A DNA stretch of 64,000 bases from Chaunax sp. Z400 (GCA_037577475.1 CM075184.1:33498094-33562093); one strand, 5' to 3'; counted from the stretch's first letter, positions 47,250 to 60,370 are shown. The notes: generated by a model from the sequence alone, not told the origin. Made by a program: numbers and translations.

Positions 47250-48925
47250 CAGCAGAGGTCAGAGGTCAAAATGTTTGGTTTTGGTCATTTTCTGGAGACG
47301 ACAGCCTGAAGCAGAGTTTTCAGCGATCCAGCAACATCTGTGGATACCTGCTAAACCTCAAGACTAGATCCAAGGATCCAAAACGTTTATTTTCCACTGG
47401 AGTATCTGAAGATGACCAGTTTGAGGCAATAACTTTATACAATGTTTAAAGACTGCAAGTAAAAACGATACAAGATTTTTAATAACTCTTTTATGAAGTG
47501 ACAACTTGAGTCTCATTTTGGTCGTTTTAATTGGTAATACACTAAACTCACTAAATTAACTGCAGCAACAACAGTTACAACAAAGTGTGACGATACTAAA
47601 AAAAAAAACAGTTAAAGGAACAGTTCACCCAAAACTTCTGGTGCCTTACAGCTAAACAGCGTTGCAGTGTTTTCAAACAAATGATGAAGATAAGGGTTTG
47701 TCTTAACCTGTAGAAAAAGACACAAAAAAACCCGACTCATATGGTTTAATCCAAGTCTGCAGAAGCCTAAAGGTCCCGAATTGATTGTAAAGAATTCCCA
47801 ACCTTTGAGCTGAAACATTCACTGTGGCCTCCAAAATAAAAGCATCAGAGGAAGGTGCATCAATTGGGGTGTGTGCTAACGCTTTTAGCTTAATTTAAAA
47901 ACAAGTCCCCATCTTCTTCTGTTGGTTAGGGAGAACACTGCAACTGTTTTACTGTGAAGATCCAAAAATGTAGAATAGGAAATGTTTGCCTGAATTTCCA
48001 TCAGCATAGGGTTGAGTAGATAATGAAGTGAACTGTTCCTTTAATGTGTGAGTTAAACCAATGGACAGAACCAGACGAGCCGTTTATCCATTTCTAGTCT
48101 TAATGCTATGCTAAACTAACTGACTGCCGCTTTATATTTAGTATAGAAAAGAGTGGCATCAATCTTCAAATTATTAGGAAGAACGTAACCACAAAACTAT
48201 TCATTTAAAGGGGAGATACTTTGATTTTAAAGGCTGTTAACAGAATGTCTGCATTTGAAAAATGTACAGATTTTTTTTTAAAGTGATTTTCTGTGTCTCA
48301 AATTTGTAAATAAAAAACGTTGGTAGAGTTAAGAGCTGAACAGGCCAATATTTCTAGTTCTGCTGATCAGTTTTGATCCTTGTCATTTTAATCAATCCAG
48401 AGTCCAAATATGTTAAAGGACAGTTAATTCAGTGAGGTTTGCCTTTAAGGCATGAGAATCTGTCTGAGAAGAGCTATAAACCAGGTCAGACTCATTTATT
48501 TAGCACTACTTACCAAATATTTACTCATTTTTAAAAGTACATAACAGTAAACATGGATTCTTTTTAAAACCTTTTATTCAAGCCAATCACTGTCAAATAC
48601 ATCTCAAAGTCAGTAGTAGAGGAACAACTTTGACCTAAAATCCTAGTAAAGTGTTGTTTAAAATTAATCCCTGATAATAAAAAAGATCACTTATGTTTAA
48701 AATGGTACCTGCACAACCAACTGATCCCTGATCACGTTCACCCACCACTCAACCTTTACATACAAATTATTCAGATCAGTGCCTTTAGGCTGGATACAAA
48801 ATCTATTGCTAAAAACCATTTGATAGCAAAGCAGAAGAGAAACAGTGTGCAGTGCAAATTTATCTCTTAAAATTTAGGATTTGTAGATTTTTCTCTTGAA
48901 CATGAGGCTCCACCGCAGGATGTGC
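47250..48925. other. intergenic spacer between cdhr5 and ctsd (tail to tail)
   Basis: Holds both 3' UTRs. For ctsd, minus-strand AATAAA signals lie at about 48572 and 48495. For cdhr5, AATAAA occurs at about 47833 and 48305, the first of them inside the inverted-repeat element at 47612-48044. No gene seen. Confidence 0.6.
47612..48044. mobile_element. complete MITE with perfect 17-bp terminal inverted repeats
   Basis: The left end TTAAAGGAACAGTTCAC (47612-47628) is exactly inverted at 48028-48044. The 433-bp interior has no transposase. Related ends or bodies occur at about 10400, 15050, 24916, 35735, 37945, 50856, 57475, 58455 and 59521. TTAA at each extremity may be part of the repeat or a target duplication, so the superfamily is unresolved. 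Confidence 0.85.
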
Positions 48926-51900
48926 TTATTTCGACTTGGCAAAGCCCACCCTGTTGTTCTCTCGGTCGAAGGCGGTGTAGTACTGGCCGATGAAAACGTC
49001 TCCCAGAATCCAAAGGGGCCCGGCTGGGGCGGGGATGTCCAGACCCATGAAGCCGCTCAGGCACAAGGTTTTTCCAGCTTGACTCACCTGTTTGATCGGA
49101 AGGAGAAAAACAAAGAATCAGATGAAATGTTAGAGAATAAATGTGAGAAAACAAATCCATGGATTTCTGTAATCCCTCCTCAGGAGACAAAGCTGCTCCT
49201 GTTCAGTCTCTTATGACTCACGGACTCTCTGTCGCCTCCTGCTGGATAATATACAACATGTCTCTCTCACAGTCTCACCTTGAGGATATACTGCTCCCCA
49301 GTCAGGCTGTACATCTGCCCCCCCACCTTGAAGGTGATGATGGGCAGCGATGGGACAGAGTCACAGTTCACCATGTACTGAAACACAACAGTTCATGTGG
49401 TTTAAGTCAGTATTTTAACCACAAACAGACATGAAATCTAAAAGCATTTATTTTGAAGCAGACATTACATTTAGACATAGTTACACAGGTGATAAATAAC
49501 GTGTTTGGTGAAACCTGATGCCTATGATAAAATACAATAAAGAGGAAATTAAAATAAAATCAATAACTTCTGAATGTATCCAGTTTTATTCCAACAAATA
49601 GATTTTTAATAAAACAGATTTGCGAGTTTTTCTACAAGACATCTAAAACGTTATTAATGGAGCTCCATGATATTTTGTAATGGGATGGATTTAAGACTTC
49701 GGAAGAGTTGATTTGATTTTGGGAAAATTTCATTTGGCATCTTTTGATATTATAGTGATTTTAAAAAAAAAATAATAAGGTTTATGTGTCAATGAGAGAA
49801 AGCATATTTACTTGGCTAATATTGGTGAATGTGTGTGATTTACTGTCAATCCAGGAGACCAAAATACAAATTTAGAGAAACAATTAATGCTTGTATATTT
49901 AGAGTTTTAAAAGTAATGGCTCTTCTTTCAAACTGTACTGCTTTTTCTATGGATACTTGTTTTCTATTTATTTGAATAAACATTTAACAGTATTAGTTGT
50001 TTTGTTAAGTCACTGATGAGATGTTGTTTGACTGTTTGACCATGAAGGGGCCACATGGCCGATCCTTCCACACAGACTTGTTGTGGTTGTGTTAAGAATT
50101 GGAATTGTGATCATGGTTTAATTTAATTCACAGGGATTGTTGGGAGATGTGAACTCCAAGTGTCCTTCTAGTTATTTCTGCCATCAAATCTAATGAGATC
50201 ATTAAAACCAACCATGTGTTAGAGCTCTGTGGCTTTAACCTCCAGGATAATTGGCTTCCACTGAAGACGGAAGTCTTTAAAAACACATTACAAACATACA
50301 GATTTGTTTTTTATTTCATGATATAAGGTTCAGGGCTCAGTAATCTCCTAAAACAGTTGGTCACTGTAGTTTTTAGCAAGCGTTTTTGGTTCTGGGCCTT
50401 TCATGGCATATACTGATATATGGCCAGACGTCTCCTTTGAGGACAACACGATTATGGTGTATGCATTTCAAGTGCACTTCAGGGTGGTCGGTTCAGTTCC
50501 TCACCTCTCCCTGGATGAGTGGTTTGGCTCCGATGGCCTTCTGCAGAGACTGGACCTCCTTAGAGGGGCCGGTGATCAGAGACGTCCCGGTGTCCACGAT
50601 GGCCTCACAGCCGCTCTGACACAGACTCAGCTGGCTGCCCACCGCCATCCTGTTCAACCCAAACACTCATGTTTCAGTCTTTAAAGTACAATCACAGCAT
50701 CTCTCTGTCGTGGTGTCTCATAGAGGATGGACACAGTGATGATTTAAGCCTAAAAAAAGGGTCTAAATAATGTCTTTATCAAATCAATTTGGGATCTCTG
50801 GGCTTCTGTAGACTTTGATCACACCGAACGACCTGAACGGAGTCATTTTACGTTAGTCCCCATCTTCTTCAGTTGTTTAGGAGAACGCTGTGAAGCTCCA
50901 GAATTTTAAAAAACTTCAGTTTTAATGAAGTTACATTCTTGAATGAACTGTTCCTTTAATTTCTTCACAGCTTGTTTGAGATTTGAACAAAAGAATCATG
51001 AGGTTTCTTCACACCTCTGCTAGTAAACTACAAGCGTACTTGACTCATTAGAATAATGCTGACATCACCATCTCTGGTGTTTGCAGTGTCATGTTATGAG
51101 CTTACCCGTCCATGTGGATCTGCCAGTAGGCCTGGCGGGTTATGTTGACGTAGTGGAAGTCACCGCTGTAGTATTTGGGGTCAGTTCCTCCCAGCAGAAG
51201 CTCACCGCCAGGCTCGGTGTCCGGGTTCCTGACAGGTTACAAACATTTCTGTACTTAAAGCTCCACTAAAACAGCTGTTTATGTAAACATCCAGCAGATG
51301 ACATCAGTTTCTTCACCACCTCCTCTTGGAATTAACTGATAAAGTTTGATAATTCATGTCATACAGTTATACTAAACAGGAATATTCAAACATGAATTCG
51401 GTTATAATATTTTCGTTCCCCAAATGTTTACATCATGTTTATGCGACGGATCTGTTTACATGTGATCGTTGTCGGTGATCCAGCACACACACAGTTACTG
51501 CATACCAGCAACACTACAACAACAATATCTAGACTTCAACCACAAATACACAGACGGTCTGGGATATGAGTCATAAAAAAGGCTACAGCGGGACAAAGGT
51601 CTCAATTAGAGCCACTGCAGGGGGGCGAATATGACCAGGGGAGGATAAAACAGACTGTTGAAGTCGACCTTCATTCCACTTAAATGGCCCCTTTGCTTCC
51701 TCCATTATGAAAGGGGAGACAGATCATTTCCGACAGATCATTTCCCTTCCCAGCTAGAACGCTTTCTGATTTCCTCAAAGTATCAAACTACCAAGTCATC
51801 AGCTGATCAGCTGATGCAGGTTATGCAGTCTAACATCATGTGAGACACTTCAATACTTTAGAATGAGGCCTTGGTTGATCGGCTCCTGTTGCAGTTACAA

Positions 51901-54900
51901 CAACATTGTTCTACAGCCATTACACCATGCAGACAGCATTTACTTCATAAAGACACATAAAAGAAAGAACTTTGTCTACTGCCTGTTGTTCAACTGATAA
52001 AAAAATAGTGGGTTGAACTTTTTCCAGGTCCTGAAAGGGAACATAAATCTGATAAACCACCGCTCTAGACCTACAAGTCAGTAATCAGCAATAAACAGAG
52101 TTGCTGGATGATTAAAAGCCCAATATTTTTTGGGCTGTTTAGCTGCTAAATGCTAGACTTTATTGCCCAGCTGGTTGTGTGCACAGTGGCTTTATTAGCA
52201 CAGAGTACAGCTGCATGCTTTTCTGATTGCCAACCTGTTCAGGTAGAAAGAGAAGACGTTCTTCTCCACCTTCTTCTGGCTCATGATGTTGTCAAAGACC
52301 GGAGCCACCCCGTCCACAGAGATGCGTGGGTAGGCCATGCCGAGGATCCCGTCAAACTTGGCTGCGATGAAGGTCAAACCGGGCTGCTTGGTGGCTTCTC
52401 CGAAAAGCTGTTTCTCCACTGCGATGTCTCCAATCTGGGAAAGCCAAGAATCAACAACTTAGGAGAATTTCACTGAAGCAACACAGTGCTGTGATGCTAA
52501 AGTTTGAGATGAGCTTACTGTGCATGTGTCCTGACTGAGGAAGCCTGACAGGCTGCCACTTCCATACTGGATGGCAAAGGCGGTGCCGTTCTGCACGTAT
52601 GTGCTGGACTTGGCAGAATTATATTTGTGGTGAATCCCTGTGAAGAAGAATGGACAGATTTCAAGCTGCATCATTTTAACCGGACTACACTACAGAATGT
52701 GCAGGGATAACTAGAGTGGGACTTACAGCATGCAATGTCAGTGAAGGAGCATTTAATGGAGGGCACCCACAGGTTGGAGGAGCCGGTGTCAAACACCACA
52801 GTGAAGAGCTGAGGAGGGGTACCCAGGCCAATCTCACCGTAATACTGGGCCTGTTCAAAAAAACATCACCAATAACTTCAACCATCAGCAGCTCGAAAAT
52901 AGCTGGAGATTAACTGGTCATTTCTTCAATGAGCAGAGAAAGCGAGCATGTTGGAAGATTAACACAACAATGACTGTTATGTTCTCGGTGCTGAGGAGGC
53001 CTCACAGCTGTTGGTGTCAGAATGTCATCAAGTAGTTATTCAGACATGTCAAATCACTTGTTATTTCAAAATTACACTGTGATACAACAAATTTAGGAGC
53101 TGAAGCAAACTTCTGTTTCATGGGACTGGAAGAGTTTTTGTCAACTCATCCAGACTTTTATGTGCTTCCCTTTTCTCAGCAAGAGAAACTGATTTTATTA
53201 TTCAAAAAAATATTTTATCAGCCTGGATAACTGGAATAAATGGAGCACAATATTGGACTAAAAAATAGAAATAACTGTCAAAAAGACCATTAATAAACAG
53301 TAGGAGGCAGCAAGTTCAACCAAATACTAATGATACTAAAGTTCAACAACAAAGTTTTTATTATTAGGACTACAACTCATTATTTCTTTTATTAACTATT
53401 AATATTGATTAACCTGACCATTACTTGCACAGTTATTTGATTAATAATTTAGTCCAGAAAATGACATAATTGTGAAAAATAGTTTCCGTATTGAAGTGTG
53501 ATGTGTTTGATTGGTTAATACAGAAGAGAAAAGGTGTTTACCTAATGTGTTCAGGAAAACCAAGACAAACAAACTTTGTGTCAGCTGATAATCAAGAGGC
53601 TTACAGACCAGGACTGAGTCAGCAGTCATGTGGTAGAAGTCCTTCCTCTGTCACTCGAAGAGTCTAATCAGTTAGAGCTGATAGTAGTCGACGCCAGACT
53701 GAGTAAGCCTCTCTAAAAAGCTGTGCTGGAGGAGGACTTAATGTTCTTGACAGCAAAGTCTAAAGGTTTAAAGTGGCCACAACAGAACAGGACCTTTGTT
53801 GTGGCTCTCACCCACTTTGGGTTTTCAGCCTCCCAGTGGTGCATTTAGGGAGCATGAAGAATTAAGGATCTACAGGTCAGTGGTTTGAGGAGTGATGCTT
53901 ACATCCAGGTAGTTTTTCAGGGTTTCTGGAGTGGGTTCCTTGCTGAAGGGGAAACCGAAGTTGTACTTGTCGGAGTGCTTGTCGAGCAGAAGCTCCTCGA
54001 CACTTCTTCCTGAGTCTGTGAGCTCCCGTCTGATGGAACGAAACTTCTTTAAAGGAATTCTGAACGGGAAGAAATGGGGAAAAAGGTGATTTAGAAGTCT
54101 GGTCCCAGATCTCTGAATCAATAACCACAAATCAGCTTCTTCTTTTAGTGATATGAGTCAAACTAAAAATGTAAGAGATCCAGTCTGATTACTTCATTTG
54201 CAAAACAACAATACAACTGGTGACGTGGCTCATTAGATTTGATCTACTTACTTCATGCCTATCGGCACAGTGTTGCACAACATTGTAAACACTAAACGTA
54301 AAAAGCTGTGACCAACACACCTGTTTATATCAATGAGAAAAGCAAAAAAAAGAAAGTCCTCTCTCTAACACATCCTCCACAATCATCATACAGTTGAATC
54401 AACATCTGTCTGAAACAGTTTAAACACAAACTGAACATGAAAACTTTCTAAAGGGAGGATTTATTATGTAACTGTTGCATGCTTTAGTTTTAGCAAGCTG
54501 AACCTTATGTACATAGACAATTATAATGAGTTCATGCAGAGTCAACTAATAGCATTAATCACAGTTTCCCCATACTTTCATTAACATTAGATTCATATTT
54601 CAGTGCCTGCTAACAGACTTTTACTGGAATCAAATGTGACCAAAACAGCTCTGCGAATACAAGACCACCACTGACGGAAGCAGGATGTACAACATAGTCA
54701 GGTCGACTGACTAATCTGTGCCATTGGGACATTTCAGTATCAGCTATCGATCAGTATTATCCTGACCTTTAAAAATCCACTCCCATTAAACCTCTGAACA
54801 GTTTAGTATGTACAAGGTTAGGAGACATACTGTACTCAATCAAGCCAACAGAACCTAACATGACATCTTAAAACTGCACACTTAACTCCATTAGATTTTG

Positions 54901-55913
54901 ACAGTGATCCGGATCATTTCACATTTTTTCCCCTTCGTTCTTTATCTTTGCGGGTTAGGGGCAATTACAAGACTTTTGCTTCTAATATTAAAATTTAAAA
55001 TGCTCACAGAAAATTCACTACTGTGACATAACAAATAATAATCCTATTATAATCCTACAGATACAATTGTAACTAAAACTGTACTGATTCTGTTAGGTGT
55101 CAAATTTGATGAATCTTCAAATGTTACAGTTAGGTTTTCATGATCAAGGAGTCGTATTATGAAGGCCAAACTATGATGGGACTCTTGCGTTTAGATGACA
55201 ATAACAATGGGGACAATGAGCTGCCTTGGTGGAGGTTTGGGCTTTCTGCATGCTGTCCAGTTAGAGATTGAACGACCAAACCTATAAAATTCTTACCACC
55301 TACATATTTATACAATATGATCCACTGACAGGGTTCATTCTGCCAAATATGCAAATTTTTTTAGTTATGACACATTTGACACTACTTTTTAAAAAATGAC
55401 TTGAAAACTCTCTCCACTGCTTGTTTTTTTAAAATTCCCCCCTGATGATCAATAAAGTAGTTTTCCTATTTGCTTATCACGATAAAGCAGTTTGTCTGAC
55501 CTGTTTAGAGATTATGATTTCAAACAAACCACCAGTATTATGGAAATGAACAGGACACAGCAGCCATAACGTCACAAGGTGAAGTCCTCGCTGCTGCAGA
55601 CTACGACAAAGAAGCAGACTAGGAGTCATGGAGTAGATAAAGCTAGCAAAAGTTAGCTCTCTGAATGCATTTAGACAGAAGTAGCACTTAGCTAACGCTG
55701 CTACACTGTGGATATGTTAGGTTTTGGATGTGAAACCAGACCTTTTATGTCATTCAGTATTGGGTAACAGAGTTTACACAGTATTAATCTCCATGCTAGC
55801 TGTTTTTTTTTTTAGCAATGACAACACGACTTTAATCCAAATGTTTCTTACCGAATAAGTGCTTCGTTCGTCAGGGCTAATGCCGCCAAAACTAACGGAA
55901 ATAAGAGCCTCAT
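48926..55913 (-). CDS. ctsd: cathepsin D, lysosomal aspartic protease
   Basis: The main lysosomal aspartic endopeptidase, made as a secreted zymogen and activated at acid pH. Nine minus-strand exons: 55852-55913, 53903-54059, 52727-52850, 52519-52637, 52235-52434, 51106-51228, 50505-50649, 49279-49377 and 48926-49087. All borders are GT-AG, giving 396 residues (human 412). The signal peptide is MRLLFPLVLAALALTNEA, and the propeptide starts at about LIRIPLKKFRSIRRE. Catalytic Asp94 lies in VFDTGSSNLWVPS and Asp281 in AIVDTGTSLITGP. The flap Tyr is in IQYGSGS. N-glycosylation sequons are NGT (exon 4) and NIT (exon 6), at the two positions glycosylated in mammals. SQAGKTLCLSGFMG and PLWILGDVFIGQYYT are nearly identical to human. 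The human exon-3 to exon-4 loop is shorter here, consistent with a single-chain fish enzyme. It ends GFAKSK. A CLEAR-type motif lies about 90 bp upstream of the ATG. Confidence 0.97.
49378..50504. other. ctsd intron 7, no feature recognised
   Basis: About 1.1 kb of mostly AT-rich sequence between ctsd exons 8 and 7. No coding exon or clear repeat recognised. Confidence 0.55.
50856..50960. repeat. right-end fragment of the TTAAAGGAACAGTTCAC family
   Basis: 'agtccccatcttcttcagtt' and 'cgctgtgaagctccagaatt' end at 'tgaactgttcctttaa', the inverted terminus. It lies in ctsd intron 6. Confidence 0.75.
51229..52234. other. ctsd intron 5, no feature recognised
   Basis: About 1 kb between ctsd exons 6 and 5. 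The open frame at 51658-51843 matches nothing known. Confidence 0.55.
54060..55851. other. ctsd intron 1 with old repeat
   Basis: The segment at about 54890-55240 ('gacagtgatccggatcattt', 'tgccttggtggaggtttggg') resembles the 'ggatcc/gaggt' fish repeat. No exon seen. Confidence 0.55.
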
Positions 55914-56003
55914 TGTAACAGTCAGACAATAACTAAGTCATGAAAACAATGACGGCGCAAATTTGCTGAAACACCGACTTTTATCAGGTGACCTCACGAG
56001 TGG

Positions 56004-56013
56004 GTCACGTGAG
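56004..56013 (+). promoter_or_regulatory. CLEAR-type E-box upstream of ctsd (GTCACGTGAG)
   Basis: GTCACGTGAG differs at one position from the CLEAR consensus GTCACGTGAC bound by TFEB/TFE3. It lies about 90 bp 5' of the ctsd start codon. CTSD is an established CLEAR-network gene in mammals. Activity here is inferred from position and sequence. Confidence 0.65.
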
Positions 56014-56084
56014 ACTGAATCCGTTCAGGAAGTACGTCACTTGCTCGTCTTGTTGAACTGCTCTTGAGTTTTGAATTTCGAATC

Positions 56085-56160
56085 CTACTACGGTGAAGAC
56101 ATAACCCGCCCTATGCTGCGTCTGATTGGCTAGTACTTGTTGTACAAATTGTTATTTTAA
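56085..56160. repeat. CCAAT-bearing repeat-like module upstream of ctsd
   Basis: 'ctactacggtgaagacataa' then 'cgtctgattggctagtac' parallels 18745-18785 upstream of sirt3 and 25370-25405. It contains ATTGG at 56125-56129, about 210 bp upstream of the ctsd ATG. Confidence 0.55.
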
Positions 56161-56256
56161 TTTTAGAATGAAGGTGTTGGTGATGATGGGCTTTGGAAAC
56201 AACCAATTACTTCAAGAAGAAAACATAACGTCTTTAAATAAGGAAAAAACAGCATA

Positions 56257-56318
56257 TTTTATGCTTCATGTTTTCTGTGCAAAAATCTTTTATGCTTCAT
56301 GTTTTCTGTGCAAAAATC
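56257..56318. repeat. perfect 31-bp tandem duplication
   Basis: Two identical units containing 'atgcttcatgttttctgtgc' lie head to tail at 56257-56287 and 56288-56318, about 340 bp upstream of the ctsd start. Confidence 0.9.
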
Positions 56319-57474
56319 TTGATTTTTAAAGAACCTAAAGCTTTCAGGTAGGTAAAAAAAACAACCGTATGTCCCTCTAAGATGTAAAAGTAAAAGTGCA
56401 AGGACATCAAAATTGTGCTTGTTACAGTACATTTAGTACTGTAGTTACATTCCCTACTAGTTCTTCTACCAATATATTTTTCATCTAAATTAAATGTTTT
56501 CTGGCCATCGAGTCATTTCTTCCACCATGCATGTTACTTTAGTTACACCACTAAATAATATCAGCTTTGGGAATTTTTGCTGCCTTGCAATGACAAGGAC
56601 TGAACAGCTAGTGGCTGCCTAACCCGACAAATCACAGACGAACATCCAGGATTCTCCCTCGGTGTACAATCACACCTGCATAAAACCTCAGGAGGAGCTG
56701 TTATAAGCTCATAATGACTGACAGGCTCATTCCTTTTTACAGTATATACTGACAATGAACATCAACAGGTTGTTTGGATTCTGAGAGTACCATTCCTTGA
56801 TAAAAAGATCTGCAAGTAGATTTTATAAAATGAGAAAAATAGGAATGCAACAAAGCCCAAATATGATGCAAAATGCATGTACAATGAATATTAAATAACC
56901 AAATGTTTCCTAACCTGGAAAAACAAACCACATTGGAGCAGCTGCAGCAGAACTGGCTATGCTAAAATCTGTTATCATATTGATTCAAACATATGAAACA
57001 TAAACAGGGGAAACAATCTGTAATCCCTCCCAGTGTTTCCAAATGGTCTTATGAAAGGACAGACAGACAGAACGCTTTTCCTCAGTAGCGACTACCAACA
57101 ACGGGACAAAAGAGTGAGTTTATTTATTTATAAAGTCTATGATAGAGAGATGAAAGCAGAGAGAAATGGTGCCAGGCTGCGAGTCTGCCTGGATCAACAG
57201 TCAGTTTTAATTTTCCCCTGAGATTTCATACCCAGTGGCAGATGAACGAGGTCTATTGGGAACCAATCTAAATGCAGATGGTGTCATTATTCTATAAGCA
57301 TTACAGTTACATTCACTTCCTAATGATGTGTTCAAACAAAACCTGCATATTGCCAGTTTAAATTGAAGTCGAGCTGAAATTAAAAATATCTTTTTAACCC
57401 TTTTAGGTCACATCCACTGCCATTGTGCTCAATTTTATCTTAGTATACAGTTGTTTATTCTTACATTTTGCAAC

Positions 57475-57600
57475 AAGTCCTCATCATCTTCAGTTTTTTT
57501 AGAAATGTTTTATGGACTTAAAAACTTCCTCCGCCCCGACTTTCCATCATCATGGGGGTGAGCAGATAATGACTGGATTTTCTTTTACAGCAGAACCTTT
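57475..57600. repeat. diverged right-end copy of the TTAAAGGAACAGTTCAC family
   Basis: 'aacaagtcctcatcatcttc', then 'gagcagataatgactggatt', and a decayed terminus 'cagaacctttaa'. Confidence 0.55.
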
Positions 57601-58454
57601 AAGTTTTGGACAGATTTAGTCAGTTTATGAGACAGTCACAACATTTGGATTCACTTTGGTAAAGGTTAGGGAAAGATTGTGATTCTGGTTGAATGTTAAT
57701 GGAAATTCATTCATGTTGATGGCATTTAATCTTCAGGATTCGTGCATTACAAATACAAATTCACTATACTAGCTGCCCTCTATTATGCATAAGGAAGAAT
57801 AATCATATTAGAAAAATATCCACACATGCAAAGTTGGTTTAAATATATCGTCCATTATGTGACATTATCTACAAGAAGCAGACACACTTATCTATACACC
57901 TCAAGCAAAAGAACAAAATTAACCTAATCATCATGACAAAACTGTGTCATACAGCCAGAGGCTGAACGGCATTCGTCAGCAACAAAAGAGGATTTGTAAT
58001 GCAGCGTGACGCGATGGGGCAAATCAGATGTCCAACCTGCAAGAACAGCATCCAGAAAAAAAACCCTGCAAAGTACTTAATGTGCTGATGGGAAAGGTCT
58101 TAAAATGCTGAGAACATCTGGAAAAGACAAACTGAAACAACAAAGAGGAACACGGGTCACAAGTTGAAACAAACCAAGAGGATGTGACTCATATCTACAG
58201 TAATAGGAGGCTGACAGATACTATATCTATATATAGATTATATATTGGGTAATATTATGCTTCTAGCTTTGTGTCAGCAGCATGTGTTTGTCTCTGTGAC
58301 TCTAAGCCTCTGTAACGGTTTTCAGTTTGATGTGGAGGAACTGGATGAACCTGCACAGAGCCCTGACCTTAGCTGAGCTCACCGAAGGGTTCAGTATGAC
58401 TCAGCTGAGCTAGATGGATTTAACAAAGCAACTTATGGAGACAGCCAAAAATTA

Positions 58455-58700
58455 AAAATTCAGTCTACTTATACATTCACCTCCATGTCGGTTGAAAGTC
58501 TCATTCCTGGAGGTTCACAGCAAAATGTTTCAGTATTCACCTAAACATCTGAAGAAGATGTTTTAAATGCAAAACAACTGAAAACAAGCATAAGATGACT
58601 CCATACAGCTATACGGAGTAATCAAAGTCTCCAGAAGATCTCACAAGATCTCAAATTGATTTGAAAGAAATGCTATTTACAACCTTGAAATCTTCCCTGT
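58455..58700. repeat. inverted, diverged copy of the same family
   Basis: 'cacctccatgtcggttgaaa', 'ggaggttcacagcaaaatg' and 'acatctgaagaagatg' are reverse-complement versions of the body of 47612-48044. The ends are lost. Confidence 0.5.
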
Positions 58701-59520
58701 AGCTTCAACGCTAATAGCGTTTGTGTGCAACCAAATCCGAGGAAGGTGCGTGAGCTTTAATGCATGTACAGGAGATCAACAAAGGACAGAGAGCTCTGCT
58801 CACACAGTGACTTGTAAAACGCTGAAAATGTAACATGAGATCTGACACTTGCTGCTGCAGCTTCAGCACAGCTCTCTCTCTGTAATGTGTGTGAAGCAAC
58901 GTTTGGGTAGCAGGTGGGTTGATCTCATTTTGCTGCGAATGTAGACGCTTTGGAGCTTGTGCACCTTTGTCAGACAGGAGGCGCAGTTACACTTCATAGT
59001 GAAGACCTCAGTTTGAAAAAGGGTGAAAATAACTTCATTTTAAATCAATTTGAAATCTCAAGGCTTCTGCAGATTTATTTGTTGTTCTTGGATGTTTCAA
59101 GAGTTGTGCTTCTAACTCTTTGGATAATGTCGACAATGCTTAGACAAAAATAACACAATGACATCATAAGATCTAGCACACATCAGAGTCTGATCTGGAT
59201 CCATGAAACATCTGGATCACCAGATCCAGAATGTCTTAATTTATTGGACTCATGGAAAATTCACTACTATGAGATAACAGATGATAATGACTGAATTAAG
59301 ATCAGATTGTAGCTGAAACTGTGTTGATTCAGTTTGGTGTCAAACTTTACATCACTGATCTTGATCCTGAAGAAAAACACCATCAGTGAAATATTGTTTT
59401 TCTAGAATAACTATCAAACTAATAATGATACCAGTGTGATTCCAGATCTAGGGGTCATATTATGAGGGTCATATTATGAGGGTCAGACTTCATGGACGCT
59501 CTGACTGCTGTCTAGTTGTA

Positions 59521-59642
59521 AAACAAGTCCCCATCTTCTCCAGCTGTATAGGACAGCTGACAGCCATGCTGACATTCTATTGGCATGGGGCTGAGTTGAT
59601 TTTGAGTTTGTTCTGGTTTCAAGGTGAACTGTTCTTTTAATG
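59521..59642. repeat. right-end fragment of the TTAAAGGAACAGTTCAC family
   Basis: 'acaagtccccatcttctcca' runs to 'ggtgaactgttcttttaa', a one-base variant of the inverted terminus. Confidence 0.7.
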
Positions 59643-60370
59643 CTCCTGTGACTGACAATGTCTTTAGCCAGTTTCCAAACCATGCTGGATAGCCAGAAGC
59701 CAGAAGAATGGAGGCTGTTATAGAACAACACATATGGGATGTTTGTAAAATGGCAAGAGATCATATTTTCCAATATGTAGCATGGTCCCTTTCAATAAAA
59801 CCACGGGTAAAATGTCTTTTACTGCCCATATTGCTGAACTTCTCTTTGCTCCTCTCTCATTTAACAAAGCACACAGCAATAATTTCATCAATGTGTCTGA
59901 TGCTGAATAACTTAAACTTCAGATAAAGATTCATAAATTATTCATGATGAGCTGGAAGGCATATTTATAAAAACTCCTCCAGAGCTTCGGAGCTTGAATT
60001 CACACAATGTAATCAGTATTACAGTAACCCTGCAGAGCTGCTGTGATCCGTCTGGAAGCAGGTGCATAAAGCATTTTGTGTGGAATGGATGGAAACACTG
60101 ATGGATGATACACAGTGTGGAGACATTGATCTGGCTTCAAGAAAGAAAAAAACCATGAGTTGACTTCAGTCGTCATTAGACTGAAGTCTTTCCTGGTGTT
60201 GATCTTTTCATAAAATATGAAACAGACTCTGTGATTTCTGTCTGTTTAAATGCTTATAAAAGGTGCTCAGGCTTAAAATTGACAAATACTTTGTAGTTAA
60301 ATTTAGGCCTGTCACAATGTCAAATATTATTTATGTTATGTGCAGATCAGGGATTTAATAAAATAATGGT

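Noticed and set aside
46655..47367. 200-codon frames in other frames and strand over cdhr5 exon 14
   Set aside because: Shadows of the purine-rich cdhr5 tail. The frame joined to the TM exon explains the sequence.
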